Origin: Clostridia bacterium
Lineage (GTDB): Bacteria > Bacillota > Clostridia > Oscillospirales > Acutalibacteraceae
Length of the DNA stretch: 59,156 nt
Assembly (NCBI GenBank): GCA_017474125.1
Contig: JAFVIF010000030.1
Span: 1 to 59,156 of the forward strand
Reading direction: 5' to 3'
This document shows positions 51,264-59,156 of this stretch, piece after piece. The position numbers were made by a program, and so were the translations under genes. Each line of letters opens with the position of its first letter. Within the stretch, counting starts at the first letter, position 1. Under the pieces are notes generated by a model. That model searched no databases. It was not told where the DNA came from and saw only the letters and a list, made by a program, of their open reading frames with translations.

Positions 51264-52073
51264 TTAGAGCTTGTCGGATTTTCGGTATTCGGGAAGACTT
51301 GTTATATTTCGTCCGAAGAGCTTTTTATAAAGTGCACTGACATAGTTTGCGTCGGAATAGCCATACATCTCGGCAACCTTATACATTGGCAGGTTTTCCT
51401 TATCGAGAAGGTTCTTTATATCGGTAAGCTTACGAAGGTTAACGTAGTGTATAAGGGTCATACCCTCTGACTTTTTGAAAACACTGCATAAATAGCTCGG
51501 AGAAACTCCCAAATGCTCTGCCACCGCCTGTTGAGTTATGGGCTTCTTTATGTTTTTTTGAATATACGACTTTGCCTTTTCTGCCACAAGGGAATATTTA
51601 GGCTGATAAAAAGACTCGTTTTTACGGCTTGCCTCATCAATTTTGCAAAGAATCCTTAAAAACAGCTCCGCCGTTCTTCCGGGGGAGTTTTCATAAATAT
51701 ACGACGAATAGACGAATTCATCAATAAGACGTTTTATTTCTTCTGTCTCGTGACAGCGTTTTAACACATAAGGAATATGAAAAGCCGAAATATTCTTATC
51801 GGAAAACTTCCACAAGGTATCCACCGAAACTACGTGGTGAGAGTGGAAACCCGTGGTGCGCACTGTGGTATTAACGTCTCGTATAGCGCATAAAATATCG
51901 TCTTTCTCGGCAATATACCTTTCGTTACCCTTTGTAACTTCAAGCCGTCCTTCTGAAACGTACGCGATTTCAAGGCAGGTATTTGACGGTTCAAAAGAGT
52001 TACTGTATTTCTCCGCTTCAAAAACACAAGCTAATTTGAAAATCGGCATTTTGTAGATATCGATAATTTTCAT
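51264..52073 (-). CDS. AraC-family transcriptional regulator
   Basis: A 269-residue regulator. Residues 1-130 form the sugar-sensing cupin-like domain (YVSEGRLEVTKGNERYIAEK, HHVVSVDTLWKF). The last 100 residues are the double helix-turn-helix domain (QAVAEHLGVSPSYLCSVFKK, MYKVAEMYGYSDANYVSALY). GAGGTGAGGA is directly before ATG. It is divergent from the transporter-GH28-hydrolase-GH3 cluster across 152 nt, so it is the likely regulator of that cluster. Confidence 0.92.
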   Translation of the reverse strand: MKIIDIYKMPIFKLACVFEAEKYSNSFEPSNTCLEIAYVSEGRLEVTKGNERYIAEKDDILCAIRDVNTTVRTTGFHSHHVVSVDTLWKFSDKNISAFHIPYVLKRCHETEEIKRLIDEFVYSSYIYENSPGRTAELFLRILCKIDEASRKNESFYQPKYSLVAEKAKSYIQKNIKKPITQQAVAEHLGVSPSYLCSVFKKSEGMTLIHYVNLRKLTDIKNLLDKENLPMYKVAEMYGYSDANYVSALYKKLFGRNITSLPEYRKSDKL

Positions 52074-52167
52074 TTCCTCACCTCAAAAACAGTATAACAC
52101 AATATTAGTATTCGTTCAACAATTTTAAAAAAACGTTAATTATGCAAAGAATTCAAAACTTTATCTA

Positions 52168-52196
52168 TTCAAAAATTAAATATAAACAGATATAAT
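52168..52196 (+). promoter_or_regulatory. Promoter of the DMT transporter / GH28-like / hydrolase / GH3 cluster
   Basis: TTCAAA, 17 nt, TATAAT. The -35 is weak, and ATTCAAAA is repeated at 52151-52158 and 52167-52174, overlapping it, which would suit an activator such as the divergent AraC protein. Confidence 0.55.
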
Positions 52197-52225
52197 GTAA
52201 AAAAATTAATAACACGGAGAACTAT

Positions 52226-53071
52226 ATGCAATATTTGTTACTTATCTGCTTGGTTGTTTTTGTAGCGGCTCAAAGCATTATCAAAAAACAGTATAATTTG
52301 AAGGCGCAATATCCAAAAGTGTTTTTCTTTTCGGCGGTTACAGCCGCCGCCGAGGTCATTTTCTTCGCAATCTCCTCGGGTTTTAAATTTGAATTTGTAC
52401 CCGAACTTATTCCCTATTCAGTTGCCTTTGCGGCAATGTTCTCGGCTATGCTTATCGGAGGTTTCCTATCCATTTCTTGGGGCCCATTATCAATAACAAT
52501 GCTAATTATATCCTATTCTCTTTTAATCCCTACCTTTTATGGACTTTTTAAAGGTGAAACAATCGGTGTAACAGGTATAATTGGCGGTATTCTTTTACTT
52601 ATCTCGCTATTTTTAATAAGTATAAAAAAGGAAAAACTGAATTTTTCACTCAAATGGCTTATTGCCGTTATAGTAACTTTTGTTGTAAATGGTCTTTCAT
52701 CGGTTATTTTGGATATTCAACCCGAAAAATTCGATGGTAAGTATAAAAACGAATTTATGATGATGGCAATGCTGTTGTCCTGCATCATTCTTTTTGTAGC
52801 CTCCCTTATAAAAAAAGAAAAAATAACTAAAGAAAAGTGCCTTTGTATAGCTTTTGGCACAATTAACGGAATTTCAAACGCTCTTGTTAATTTGCTTGTT
52901 ATGTATCTTTCAAGTTGCATTGCCAGTGTCATACTTTTCCCCGTAGTATCTGCAGGCGGTATTGTACTCGGATTTATAATGGCAATATTCGTTTACAAGG
53001 AAAAACTTTCCAAAATGCAAACAATAGGTTATTTTATAGGCATCGCTTCAATCGTATTACTAAAGATTTGA
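52226..53071 (+). CDS. DMT/EamA-like membrane transporter
   Basis: A 281-residue protein with about ten hydrophobic segments in two halves and short loops, the layout of drug/metabolite (EamA-like) transporters. The middle loop (around residues 130-140) is basic and the C-terminal half holds FGTINGISNALVNLL and LFPVVSAGGIVLGFIMAIFV followed by YKEKLSKMQTIGYF, a common ending in this superfamily. Substrate is unknown. It heads a cluster with three cytoplasmic hydrolase-like genes, so it may import the small glycan they process or export a product. ACGGAG precedes ATG. Confidence 0.8.
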   Translation: MQYLLLICLVVFVAAQSIIKKQYNLKAQYPKVFFFSAVTAAAEVIFFAISSGFKFEFVPELIPYSVAFAAMFSAMLIGGFLSISWGPLSITMLIISYSLLIPTFYGLFKGETIGVTGIIGGILLLISLFLISIKKEKLNFSLKWLIAVIVTFVVNGLSSVILDIQPEKFDGKYKNEFMMMAMLLSCIILFVASLIKKEKITKEKCLCIAFGTINGISNALVNLLVMYLSSCIASVILFPVVSAGGIVLGFIMAIFVYKEKLSKMQTIGYFIGIASIVLLKI

Positions 53072-53115
53072 AAGTGCAGGTAAAATAGTAATTTAACCGA
53101 AAGGAATAGTTGTAT

Positions 53116-54282
53116 ATGAAAAAGCTTTACGGTGACGGAACACATTTGGATACAGGAGGAATTCAGGATTTATTAGACTCAGGTTCTCCATTGGTTGAAC
53201 TGCCTGTTCCCGAAAAGGAATATCTTATTGATAAACCCCTTAGAATACATTCAAATCAGGAGCTTAAATTACCAAGATATTGCAGAATAAAACTTGCCGC
53301 AGGCTCTAACTGTCATATGGTTGTTAATGATGACTTTGAACAAGGTAACAAAAATATTGCCCTTACCGGCGGTATTTGGGACTATAATAATTTGGAGCAG
53401 GATAAAAACCCTCAATACGTTAAAATAATCGAGAAGTCGGTTCCTCCGAGAAAGGGCACCGACGTTACGGTTATGCGTTTTAAAAACGTGAAGGACATTC
53501 ATATCTCTAACCTCACGGTAAAAGACCCTGTAACCTATGCTATATGGATAGATATGGCCTCCTATTTTACGGTTGAAAACATTGTATTTGACTTCAATTT
53601 AGGTAACCCCAGACCTGCCAATATGGACGGCGTACACGTTGACGGAAATTCCCACTACGGAACCATTCGAAACATTAAGGGAAAATGCTATGATGACCTT
53701 GTTGCCCTTAATGCCGATGAGGGAAGCGACGGAAGTATTTCTCATATTGACGTTGACGGTCTTTATGCCGAGGATTGCCACAGCGCCGTTCGCCTTTTAA
53801 ACCGAAAGCACAAGGTTACGAACATTCATATCCGCAACGTTTTCGGCAGTTATTATCAGTACGTAATAGGTATTACGAAGTTTTGCAATTATGCCGTCGA
53901 CGGATATTTTGATGCGATTGTGCTTGATAATTTGCACGTCAGAAAGGCGGTCAGATACACCTACTTAAGCTATAGCGAAGAATGTGCAACAAATTACAGA
54001 ATACTTCCCATTGTCTTTTTAGAAGAGCTTGTAAACGTAAAATCACTTAGCATAAGCGAGGTTTACAGAACCGAAGAAAACGTGTCAATTCCCACAATTT
54101 CGGTAAACGAAGGCGCAACGGTGGAGAATCTTTCCATTAAGAATTGCTACACCGAAAACAACACGGATAAGCCCTTTGCTTTTTATGAGCAAAAGGGCAC
54201 GGTTAAAAAGCTCGTTTGGGAAAATAACCGTATGGTAAACGGCGAATTATATCTCCCGAAAAGCTTAAATATTGAGGAATAG
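53116..54282 (+). CDS. Pectate-lyase-fold protein, GH28-like, cytoplasmic
   Basis: The protein is 388 residues with no signal peptide. It begins GDGTHLDTGGIQDLLDS, the 'D-x-T-x-x-I-Q' entry of polygalacturonase-type beta-helices, and continues as repeated beta-helix coils (VKDIHISNLTVKDPVTYAIW, NPRPANMDGVHVDGN, GTIRNIKGKCYDDLVALNAD, VTNIHIRNVFGS). N-x-D-G (169-172) and Asp193-Asp194 sit where GH28 has its catalytic NTD and DD pairs; the third GH28 motif (G-H-G) is not clear. Hydrolysis of galacturonide-type oligosaccharides is plausible but unproven. The start at 53116 (AAGGAA upstream) is chosen over a TTG six bases earlier. The next gene begins 19 nt later. Confidence 0.78.
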   Translation: MKKLYGDGTHLDTGGIQDLLDSGSPLVELPVPEKEYLIDKPLRIHSNQELKLPRYCRIKLAAGSNCHMVVNDDFEQGNKNIALTGGIWDYNNLEQDKNPQYVKIIEKSVPPRKGTDVTVMRFKNVKDIHISNLTVKDPVTYAIWIDMASYFTVENIVFDFNLGNPRPANMDGVHVDGNSHYGTIRNIKGKCYDDLVALNADEGSDGSISHIDVDGLYAEDCHSAVRLLNRKHKVTNIHIRNVFGSYYQYVIGITKFCNYAVDGYFDAIVLDNLHVRKAVRYTYLSYSEECATNYRILPIVFLEELVNVKSLSISEVYRTEENVSIPTISVNEGATVENLSIKNCYTENNTDKPFAFYEQKGTVKKLVWENNRMVNGELYLPKSLNIEE

Positions 54283-54301
54283 AACCTACGGAGAAAAAGT
54301 T

Positions 54302-55426
54302 ATGAAGCTTCTTAATAAATCGCTTCTTGAAAAGAATTTACTTGAAACTACCAAAAGTTTTTTAGACAAAGGCGTTATTTGCGGCTCTGTAATGGTGGTT
54401 AATCAAAAGGGTAAAAGAATCGCCACAATATCGGCAGGAAGTCAAAAGCCTGACGCAGATATTCCTACTGACGAAAAAACCTTGTTCAGGCTGGCATCCC
54501 TTACAAAGCCCGTTACGGGTGTTGCGGCTCTTATTGCCGAAGAACAAGGTCTGCTTTGTCTTGAGGACGACGTTTGCGATTATATTCCCGAGTTTAAAAA
54601 TATTCTTATCGGAAAGCTTGAAGACGGCAAGGTCGTTCCCGACAGAAAGCCCAATACTAAATTGAAGCTATCGTATTTTTTGGCTCACTGCAGTGGTTTT
54701 CTCTCCCAGGACGAGCTATATGACCCACAGATAAAGCGGATGCCTCGGGAAGCCTTTAAAACCATTAAAACCCATACCGATTACACTATAAATAACGTAT
54801 ATCTTTCCTTCGAGCCTTTTTCTAAAGCGGTTTACAGCACCTATGCTTACGATATAATCGCCCGAATTATCGAGGAAAAAAGCGGAATGGCTTATGCCGA
54901 TTTCCTTAACAAATATTTATTTATTCCTCTCAGCATAAGGGATATGACCTTCAGTCCCACCGAGGAGCAATGGAGCAGACTCATCTCTGTCGGAAACAAC
55001 AACGAGAAAAACGAGTTTTGTCCGTTGGAAATAGGTCGGCACACCTTTACCGACCATCCTCTGACCTTCTCCGCTTCGGGAGCAGGGCTTTGCGGTACTG
55101 CAGAAGATTACAATATTTTTATGGAAATGCTTTTAAATAGGGGCATCTATAACGGTGTTCGCGTTATGAAAGAAAGCTCGGTAAGAAAACTGAAAACGAG
55201 GATTTGCGAAAACTGGGGACTTGGGGTAAACGTACGGGACGATACCACTCCTCTCCCCGAAAACTCATACGGTTGGAGCGGTGCATACGGAGCCCACTTT
55301 TGGGTTGATGAGGAAAACCAAATTACGGCTCTTATGCTTAAAAACCACAGGGCTTTAACAGACAATTTTTGGAGCGAAAGTATTCATAAATTTGAAAAAA
55401 GCGTTATGAATTCTTTTGAACTTTAG
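54302..55426 (+). CDS. Serine hydrolase of the beta-lactamase / CubicO family
   Basis: A 374-residue cytoplasmic protein (no signal peptide). It has the class C-type catalytic motif S66-L-T-K69 in RLASLTKP and a YST motif at 178-180 (AVYSTYAYDIIARI) in place of the usual YxN. The third motif is not obvious (HFWVDEENQ near the end may correspond to the HxG region). Family members are esterases, amidases or D-aminopeptidases. Being inside a glycan cluster, an esterase removing acetyl or methyl groups is one option; another is peptidoglycan-fragment processing with the GH3 enzyme. GGAGAA precedes the chosen ATG; a longer frame overlaps the previous gene. Confidence 0.85.
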   Translation: MKLLNKSLLEKNLLETTKSFLDKGVICGSVMVVNQKGKRIATISAGSQKPDADIPTDEKTLFRLASLTKPVTGVAALIAEEQGLLCLEDDVCDYIPEFKNILIGKLEDGKVVPDRKPNTKLKLSYFLAHCSGFLSQDELYDPQIKRMPREAFKTIKTHTDYTINNVYLSFEPFSKAVYSTYAYDIIARIIEEKSGMAYADFLNKYLFIPLSIRDMTFSPTEEQWSRLISVGNNNEKNEFCPLEIGRHTFTDHPLTFSASGAGLCGTAEDYNIFMEMLLNRGIYNGVRVMKESSVRKLKTRICENWGLGVNVRDDTTPLPENSYGWSGAYGAHFWVDEENQITALMLKNHRALTDNFWSESIHKFEKSVMNSFEL

Positions 55427-55463
55427 AATATAAAACAATTTTGCAGAAAGGCAGTTGAAGTTT

Positions 55464-57044
55464 ATGAAGGAATTAAAATTTGAAGAGCTATCAATAAAGC
55501 AAAAGCTTGGAATGGTGTTTACTCCATTCCTCAACAGTTGGGCAAAATCCGAGCCTGACGAGGAGTTTGTTTTAAATCTTATAAAAGAGCGTGCCCTCGG
55601 TTCGGTTTGGATTCAGCAGGGATACAGAGATGCCGAAGTAATGCTCAAAAGGGTTAAGGAGCTTGCGGATTATCCCATTATTATAATGACCGATGCAGAA
55701 AGCGGAATTGAAAGCAGCGAAGGCAGATATATTGTCGGAAGACATAGCGCCATAAGCAGTACGGGTGACCCCAAATATGCTTACGCTTTCGGTAAGGTGC
55801 TTGGAACAAAGGCTCATCAAATGGGATACAATATGATTTGTAACCCAATCGTTGACATTCTCCCCGGAAAAATACGTTCTTTGGGTGGTGACAAGGAAAC
55901 CGTTACAGAGTATGCGCTTGCTATGGCACGGGGTATGCACGACGGCGGCGTTCTTACCATTGCAAAGCACTACCCCGGCGGAAGCAACCCCAATAAAATC
56001 GACTCCCATATGACCGAAAGTATCTCCTACGATACTAAGGAAGAGCTTATAGAAGAGCATCTTTATCCTTATAAAAAGCTTTTGGACGAAGGACTGCTCG
56101 GTGGTATTATGACAGGGCACAAGAGAATGGTAAACATCGACAATACCCGTCCCACTTCACTTTCTAAGCCTGTTATCGATATAATAAGAGAAATGGGATT
56201 TGACGGCGTTGCCATTACCGATGCCCTTTGTATGATGGGTATTCGTGAAAGTTATACCGACGTTGAGGCTAAAGGCTTTGCTATTGCAGCAGGCAACGAC
56301 CTTGTACTCCCCTTTACTCAGGATAATAAGGTTAAGTTTAATAAACTTGTTGAAGCCTATGAGCAAGGACTTATCCCCGACGATATTCTTGATGCTGCGG
56401 TTAAACGCGTACTTGCAACTCAGCACAAAACCACTCTGCTTAAAAACGACGCTGAAATTTCAGAGGAAGAACTAAACTTATTTTTCAGCATCAATAAGGA
56501 TAACATCTGCGCAATAACCGACAAAGGAATAGCGCCGAACATTTCAAAAGACGGAAAGCACTTCTTTGCGATGGTTATACGCAACGAAATGAGCATTGGC
56601 GCAGACGGAAAAATAGACGTTGATACCTTCTCTTCAAATTGGCTCTATCCCGAAAAGGTCAAAGAGAAAATCCTTAAGCTTTTCCCAAATTCTCAGGTAG
56701 AATACATATATGAATTCCCCACACAAGCGCAAAACACGAGAATACTCTCCAGATCCCTTGGCTGTGATGAATTTGTATTCCTTACCTTCACCGAACCGTT
56801 ATCCTTTGTAGGAGAGGAAAAACTTACCCACAGATTAGTAACCCTTATTAATGCGCTTCAGTATAAAAACAGATTATCAACCGTTGTGCATTTCGGAAAT
56901 CCCCTTGTCCTTGAGGAGCTGCCACATATTCCGAGGCTTATTATCGGAAGTCTGTCAACAGAAAACGTCGACTCATGTCTTGAGGTCCTTGCAGGAAACT
57001 ATCCCGCAAAGGGAATTCTTAACTGCTCTCCCGAGTTTAAATAA
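55464..57044 (+). CDS. GH3-family enzyme, NagZ (beta-N-acetylhexosaminidase) type
   Basis: A 526-residue cytoplasmic protein. The barrel carries KHYPG (168-172), the Asp180-Ser-His182 dyad that acts as acid/base in NagZ-type GH3 enzymes, GIMTGHKRM (213-222) and the nucleophile Asp253 in GVAITDAL. After about residue 330 a second alpha/beta domain follows (HFFAMVIRNEM, DEFVFLTFTEPLSF), as in two-domain NagZ enzymes of Bacillota. The DSH dyad points to N-acetylglucosaminides rather than glucosides. Start uncertain: ATG at 55464 is used; TTG nine bases earlier is possible since AAAGG lies at 55447. It ends the cluster. Confidence 0.88.
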   Translation: MKELKFEELSIKQKLGMVFTPFLNSWAKSEPDEEFVLNLIKERALGSVWIQQGYRDAEVMLKRVKELADYPIIIMTDAESGIESSEGRYIVGRHSAISSTGDPKYAYAFGKVLGTKAHQMGYNMICNPIVDILPGKIRSLGGDKETVTEYALAMARGMHDGGVLTIAKHYPGGSNPNKIDSHMTESISYDTKEELIEEHLYPYKKLLDEGLLGGIMTGHKRMVNIDNTRPTSLSKPVIDIIREMGFDGVAITDALCMMGIRESYTDVEAKGFAIAAGNDLVLPFTQDNKVKFNKLVEAYEQGLIPDDILDAAVKRVLATQHKTTLLKNDAEISEEELNLFFSINKDNICAITDKGIAPNISKDGKHFFAMVIRNEMSIGADGKIDVDTFSSNWLYPEKVKEKILKLFPNSQVEYIYEFPTQAQNTRILSRSLGCDEFVFLTFTEPLSFVGEEKLTHRLVTLINALQYKNRLSTVVHFGNPLVLEELPHIPRLIIGSLSTENVDSCLEVLAGNYPAKGILNCSPEFK

Positions 57045-57073
57045 AATTTATGGTACAAGAATTTAATTTTATC

Positions 57074-57102
57074 TTGATTTGTTATTATTTTTAGTATATA
57101 AT
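57074..57102 (+). promoter_or_regulatory. Promoter of yajC
   Basis: TTGATT, 17 nt, TATAAT; 36 nt before ATG. Confidence 0.75.
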
Positions 57103-57137
57103 ACCATTATATTTATAATTTTGGGAGGATTTTAAAA

Positions 57138-57452
57138 ATGGAGAAGTATGGAATTTTATTATACTTAGTCGTTATCATCGGTGTAATGTACTTTGTAATG
57201 ATTCGCCCTCAGAAGAAAAAGCAAAAGGAAGAGCAGAAAATGCGCGATTCCTTGCAGGTTGGAGACGAGCTTCTTACTATCGGCGGCATTTACGGACGTA
57301 TAGTTTCCATTAAGGAAGACAGCCTTATTATTGAATCAAGTGCTGACCATTCTAAAATTAAGATTGCCAAATGGGCAATTAGCCAGAACCTTACCGTTCA
57401 CGAAGACGTAGCTGACGTTAAGACTAAGGCAAAGAAAAAGGATGAAGAATAA
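57138..57452 (+). CDS. yajC: Preprotein translocase subunit YajC
   Basis: The 104-residue protein has one N-terminal transmembrane helix (LLYLVVIIGVMYFVMI), followed by the family signature RPQKKKQKEEQKMRDSLQVG and the beta domain DELLTIGGIYGRIVSIKED. YajC associates with SecDF and helps protein export. The Lys/Glu-rich tail is cytoplasmic. GGGAGGA precedes ATG. In Clostridia it is often followed by a TIGR04086-type gene, as here. Confidence 0.95.
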   Translation: MEKYGILLYLVVIIGVMYFVMIRPQKKKQKEEQKMRDSLQVGDELLTIGGIYGRIVSIKEDSLIIESSADHSKIKIAKWAISQNLTVHEDVADVKTKAKKKDEE

Positions 57453-57465
57453 GTTCTAATTTTTA

Positions 57466-57500
57466 CCCCCTCGGAATATGATATTCCGAGGGGGATTTTT
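57466..57500 (+). terminator. yajC terminator whose 3' arm is the ribosome binding site of the next gene
   Basis: A 14-bp stem CCCCCTCGGAATAT/ATATTCCGAGGGGG with a 1-nt formal loop, followed by ATTTTT. The GAGGGGG arm lies seven bases before the ATG of the next gene, so the same hairpin can stop transcription and hide the ribosome binding site. Confidence 0.85.
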
Positions 57501-57911
57501 ATGACTGCATTTAAATATAAGAGTATGAAAAAGTCGGTTGTATCAGCTTATATAGTGGGTTTGTCGATCGGCTTAATGATAACGCTGTTAAGTATTTTTC
57601 TTTTCGCCGCAGTTTATATGCTGAGCGAATTGGCGGAATACTATAATGCTGTATTCGCAACCCTTTCACTGATTATAGGCTCATATTGCGGTGCTGCATT
57701 TACGGTTAGTAAAATTAATCAAAACGGCTTTTTAAACGGCATAATATTAGGTGTGCTGATATTCGTTTCGGTTTTTGTGGTTTCATTTATAGTTAGCGGA
57801 AATTCCGTAAGCCTTACCTCCGTTTTTCATCTTGTGTGCTGTGCGCTTTCAGGCGGTATTTCGGGTATTGTGCGTGTAAATAAGGAAAAGAATAAAAAGT
57901 ATTTAAAATAA
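57501..57911 (+). CDS. TIGR04086-family small membrane protein
   Basis: A 136-residue protein with four hydrophobic segments (about 15-38, 46-62, 75-96 and 104-124), a glycine-containing SLIIGSYCGAAFTVSKINQNGFLNGIILG middle (ISKxxxxxGxxxG pattern) and a Lys-rich tail. This matches the TIGR04086 (YrzE-like) family of Bacillota, of unknown function and often found after yajC. Its ATG directly follows the T-run of the yajC terminator and its ribosome binding site is inside that hairpin, so expression probably depends on read-through with the hairpin melted or on ribosomes arriving from yajC. Confidence 0.85.
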   Translation: MTAFKYKSMKKSVVSAYIVGLSIGLMITLLSIFLFAAVYMLSELAEYYNAVFATLSLIIGSYCGAAFTVSKINQNGFLNGIILGVLIFVSVFVVSFIVSGNSVSLTSVFHLVCCALSGGISGIVRVNKEKNKKYLK

Positions 57912-57960
57912 CGCTTTATATTTTTGTCAACAATAATATTATCAAAAAAAGGAGAGCGTT

Positions 57961-58089
57961 ATGGAATATTCTGATAGCTTGCAAAATGTTGACAGGGAAG
58001 TGGAGATTTACAAAAAACTTATATATTTAATAGAACGTGATATAATGGCCGAAGAAAACGGTGAAAAATTCGAGGATGAAAAAGAATAA
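57961..58089 (+). CDS. Small acidic protein of unknown function
   Basis: A 42-residue protein with AAAGGAGAG before ATG and good codon use. It is a single amphipathic helix rich in Glu and Asp (EVEIYKKLIYLIERDIMAEE, then ENGEKFEDEKE). It lies between the TIGR04086 gene and the GH130 promoter. I do not recognise it. The strong ribosome binding site makes it a likely real gene. Confidence 0.5.
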   Translation: MEYSDSLQNVDREVEIYKKLIYLIERDIMAEENGEKFEDEKE

Positions 58090-58092
58090 GCG

Positions 58093-58121
58093 TTGCATAT
58101 CTTTAATGTATGTGATATAAT
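58093..58121 (+). promoter_or_regulatory. Promoter of the GH130 gene
   Basis: TTGCAT, 17 nt, TATAAT with an extended TG. Confidence 0.75.
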
Positions 58122-58166
58122 TTTTACGACAAAATGTCCTACATTAAAGAAACGAGGTATTATAAA

Positions 58167-59108
58167 ATGAATGAATTTATTCTTCACCGTCATCCTGCAA
58201 ATCCACTGATTTCTCCTAAGGATTTTCCCGTTCCTGCCGATTCGGTTATGAACTGCGGTCAGGCAATGTATAAGGGTAAAACTGTTTTGCTTTGCGCTTG
58301 TATTTACCGCGGACTTGTTAATGGTCAGAAGACGGGTATTCACGTTGCTATGAGTGATGATGGCATTAACTTTACGGTTAATCCCAAGCCTCTTTGCACT
58401 CATAATCCCTGGAGTGACGACGTCTGCAATTACGATGGCTGGGTAATTGACCCTCGTCTCACTCAAATTGGCGATGAATACTACATTGTACGCCCGGGTC
58501 AGGGTCCCTTAGGCCCTTGTGCGCTTCTTGAAAAGACTACCGACTTCGAAAGCGTTGAATTTATGGGATGTATCGCTTTACCGCCCAACCGTGTTCCTTG
58601 TCTTTTCCCTGAGAAAATCAACGGTATGTACGCCCGTCTTGACCGTCCTATGTTCGGTTCAGGTAAGGGCTGTGGCGAAATTTGGATTTCTTATTCTCCC
58701 GACCTTAAGTATTGGGGAGATTATAAACCTCTTATGCGTCCCGGTGTTGTTCCGTATTTTGATTTTAAAATCGGTCCTACCGTTCCCGTTAAAACCAAGC
58801 ACGGCTGGCTTGAAATTATTCACGGTACATGGAACACCTGCGCCGATACCCGTTATTCTTTGGGCGCTGTTCTTCTGGATCTTGAGGATCCTTCGAAAAT
58901 TATCGGTAGAACATATAGCTGGATTCTTACTCCTCAGGCTCCTTATGAGCTTAACGGTCACGTAAGTAACGTATGCTTTGCCTGCGGTTGTCTCGTGGAT
59001 GAGGATAAGGATGAGGTTAAGGTTTACTACGGTGCCGCCGATGAGAGAATTTGCCTTGCTACCGGCTCTCTCTCAGAGCTTATAGACGCTTGTAAAAATA
59101 ATTTATAA
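58167..59108 (+). CDS. GH130-family beta-mannoside phosphorylase
   Basis: A 313-residue cytoplasmic five-bladed propeller enzyme. GH130 members split beta-mannosides with phosphate to give mannose 1-phosphate. Typical blocks are HRHPANPLISPKDFP at the start, then DGWVIDPRLTQIGDEYYIVR (carrying the family's catalytic Asp region), ISYSPDLKYWGDYKPLM, GPTVPVKTKHGWLEIIHGT and the C-terminal NVCFACGCLVDEDKDEVKVYYGAADE. The exact linkage (beta-1,4-mannosyl-glucose, beta-1,2- or other) cannot be told. The start at 58167 follows ACGAGG; an earlier in-frame start lies next to the -10. The sugar phosphate could feed the phosphohexomutase (pgcA) in this window. Confidence 0.92.
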   Translation: MNEFILHRHPANPLISPKDFPVPADSVMNCGQAMYKGKTVLLCACIYRGLVNGQKTGIHVAMSDDGINFTVNPKPLCTHNPWSDDVCNYDGWVIDPRLTQIGDEYYIVRPGQGPLGPCALLEKTTDFESVEFMGCIALPPNRVPCLFPEKINGMYARLDRPMFGSGKGCGEIWISYSPDLKYWGDYKPLMRPGVVPYFDFKIGPTVPVKTKHGWLEIIHGTWNTCADTRYSLGAVLLDLEDPSKIIGRTYSWILTPQAPYELNGHVSNVCFACGCLVDEDKDEVKVYYGAADERICLATGSLSELIDACKNNL

Positions 59109-59131
59109 TTAATATAAAAGAATGGCTTAGA

Positions 59132-59155
59132 GGCACCCTCCATTAGGAAGGTGCC
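59132..59155 (+). terminator. Terminator stem of the GH130 gene, cut by the window end
   Basis: GGCACCCTCC/GGAAGGTGCC with one mismatch and a 4-nt loop; the T-run would lie just outside the window. Confidence 0.6.
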
Positions 59156-59156
59156 C

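Overview
The window reads as a chromosomal segment of a low-GC, spore-forming member of the Clostridia (Bacillota), most likely a fibre-degrading gut anaerobe. The evidence is a small acid-soluble spore protein gene, Shine-Dalgarno sites of the AAAGGAGG type, many TTGACA-17-TATAAT promoters, rho-independent terminators between nearly all units, a lysine riboswitch, and glycoside hydrolases of several families. Naming the family more precisely is not supported by the sequence alone.

Layout. 1-1.3 kb is the edge of a mobile element: the 3' end of a tyrosine recombinase, two very small genes behind a structured leader, and a Phd/ParE-type toxin-antitoxin pair. 1.35-2.4 kb holds a spore protein gene, a degraded AraC-type gene and a small membrane protein. 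2.4-7.2 kb holds galactose mutarotase and the hom-lysC-asd operon (aspartate to homoserine). 7.2-10.2 kb (minus strand) is an AraC-type regulator translationally coupled to DNA ligase. 10.5-22.2 kb is an eight-gene plus-strand operon: a Ser/Asp-rich lipoprotein, a solute-binding protein fused to two carbohydrate-binding-like domains, two permeases, an NHL-TPR-Yip1 membrane protein, a DUF5696-type lipoprotein and two more permeases. No ATPase is present, so a shared ATPase encoded elsewhere is expected. 22.2-28.1 kb holds phosphoglucomutase (minus), a lysine riboswitch with dapA-lysA (plus), and a PurF homologue lacking the usual N-terminal cysteine (minus).

28.2-46.8 kb contains two paralogous minus-strand pairs, each a giant repeat-rich, membrane-anchored surface protein followed 19 nt later by a two-module GH16 lipoprotein. 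Between the pairs lie a palindrome array, two tRNA-Ser genes, a GH36 alpha-galactosidase, serC-serA and a DUF554 protein. 47.0-51.2 kb holds dapA2-dapB (minus) and queA-tgt (plus), the latter two separated by a small MITE-like element flanked by an 18-nt duplication of the queA end. 51.3-57.0 kb is an AraC-regulated cluster of a DMT-type transporter, a GH28-like protein, a serine hydrolase and a NagZ-type GH3 enzyme. 57.1-59.1 kb holds yajC, a TIGR04086-type membrane protein whose ribosome binding site lies inside the yajC terminator, a 42-residue acidic protein and a GH130 phosphorylase.

How the genes work together. Two themes recur. One is the aspartate/lysine pathway spread over three units (hom-lysC-asd, riboswitch-dapA-lysA, dapA2-dapB). 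The other is polysaccharide capture and breakdown: surface-displayed binding repeats, GH16 lipoproteins, an oligosaccharide ABC transporter with sensory-looking accessory proteins, and cytoplasmic GH36, GH130, GH3 and GH28-like enzymes with mutarotase and phosphoglucomutase. The most unusual parts are the eight-gene transporter operon and the duplicated surface-protein/GH16 pairs.
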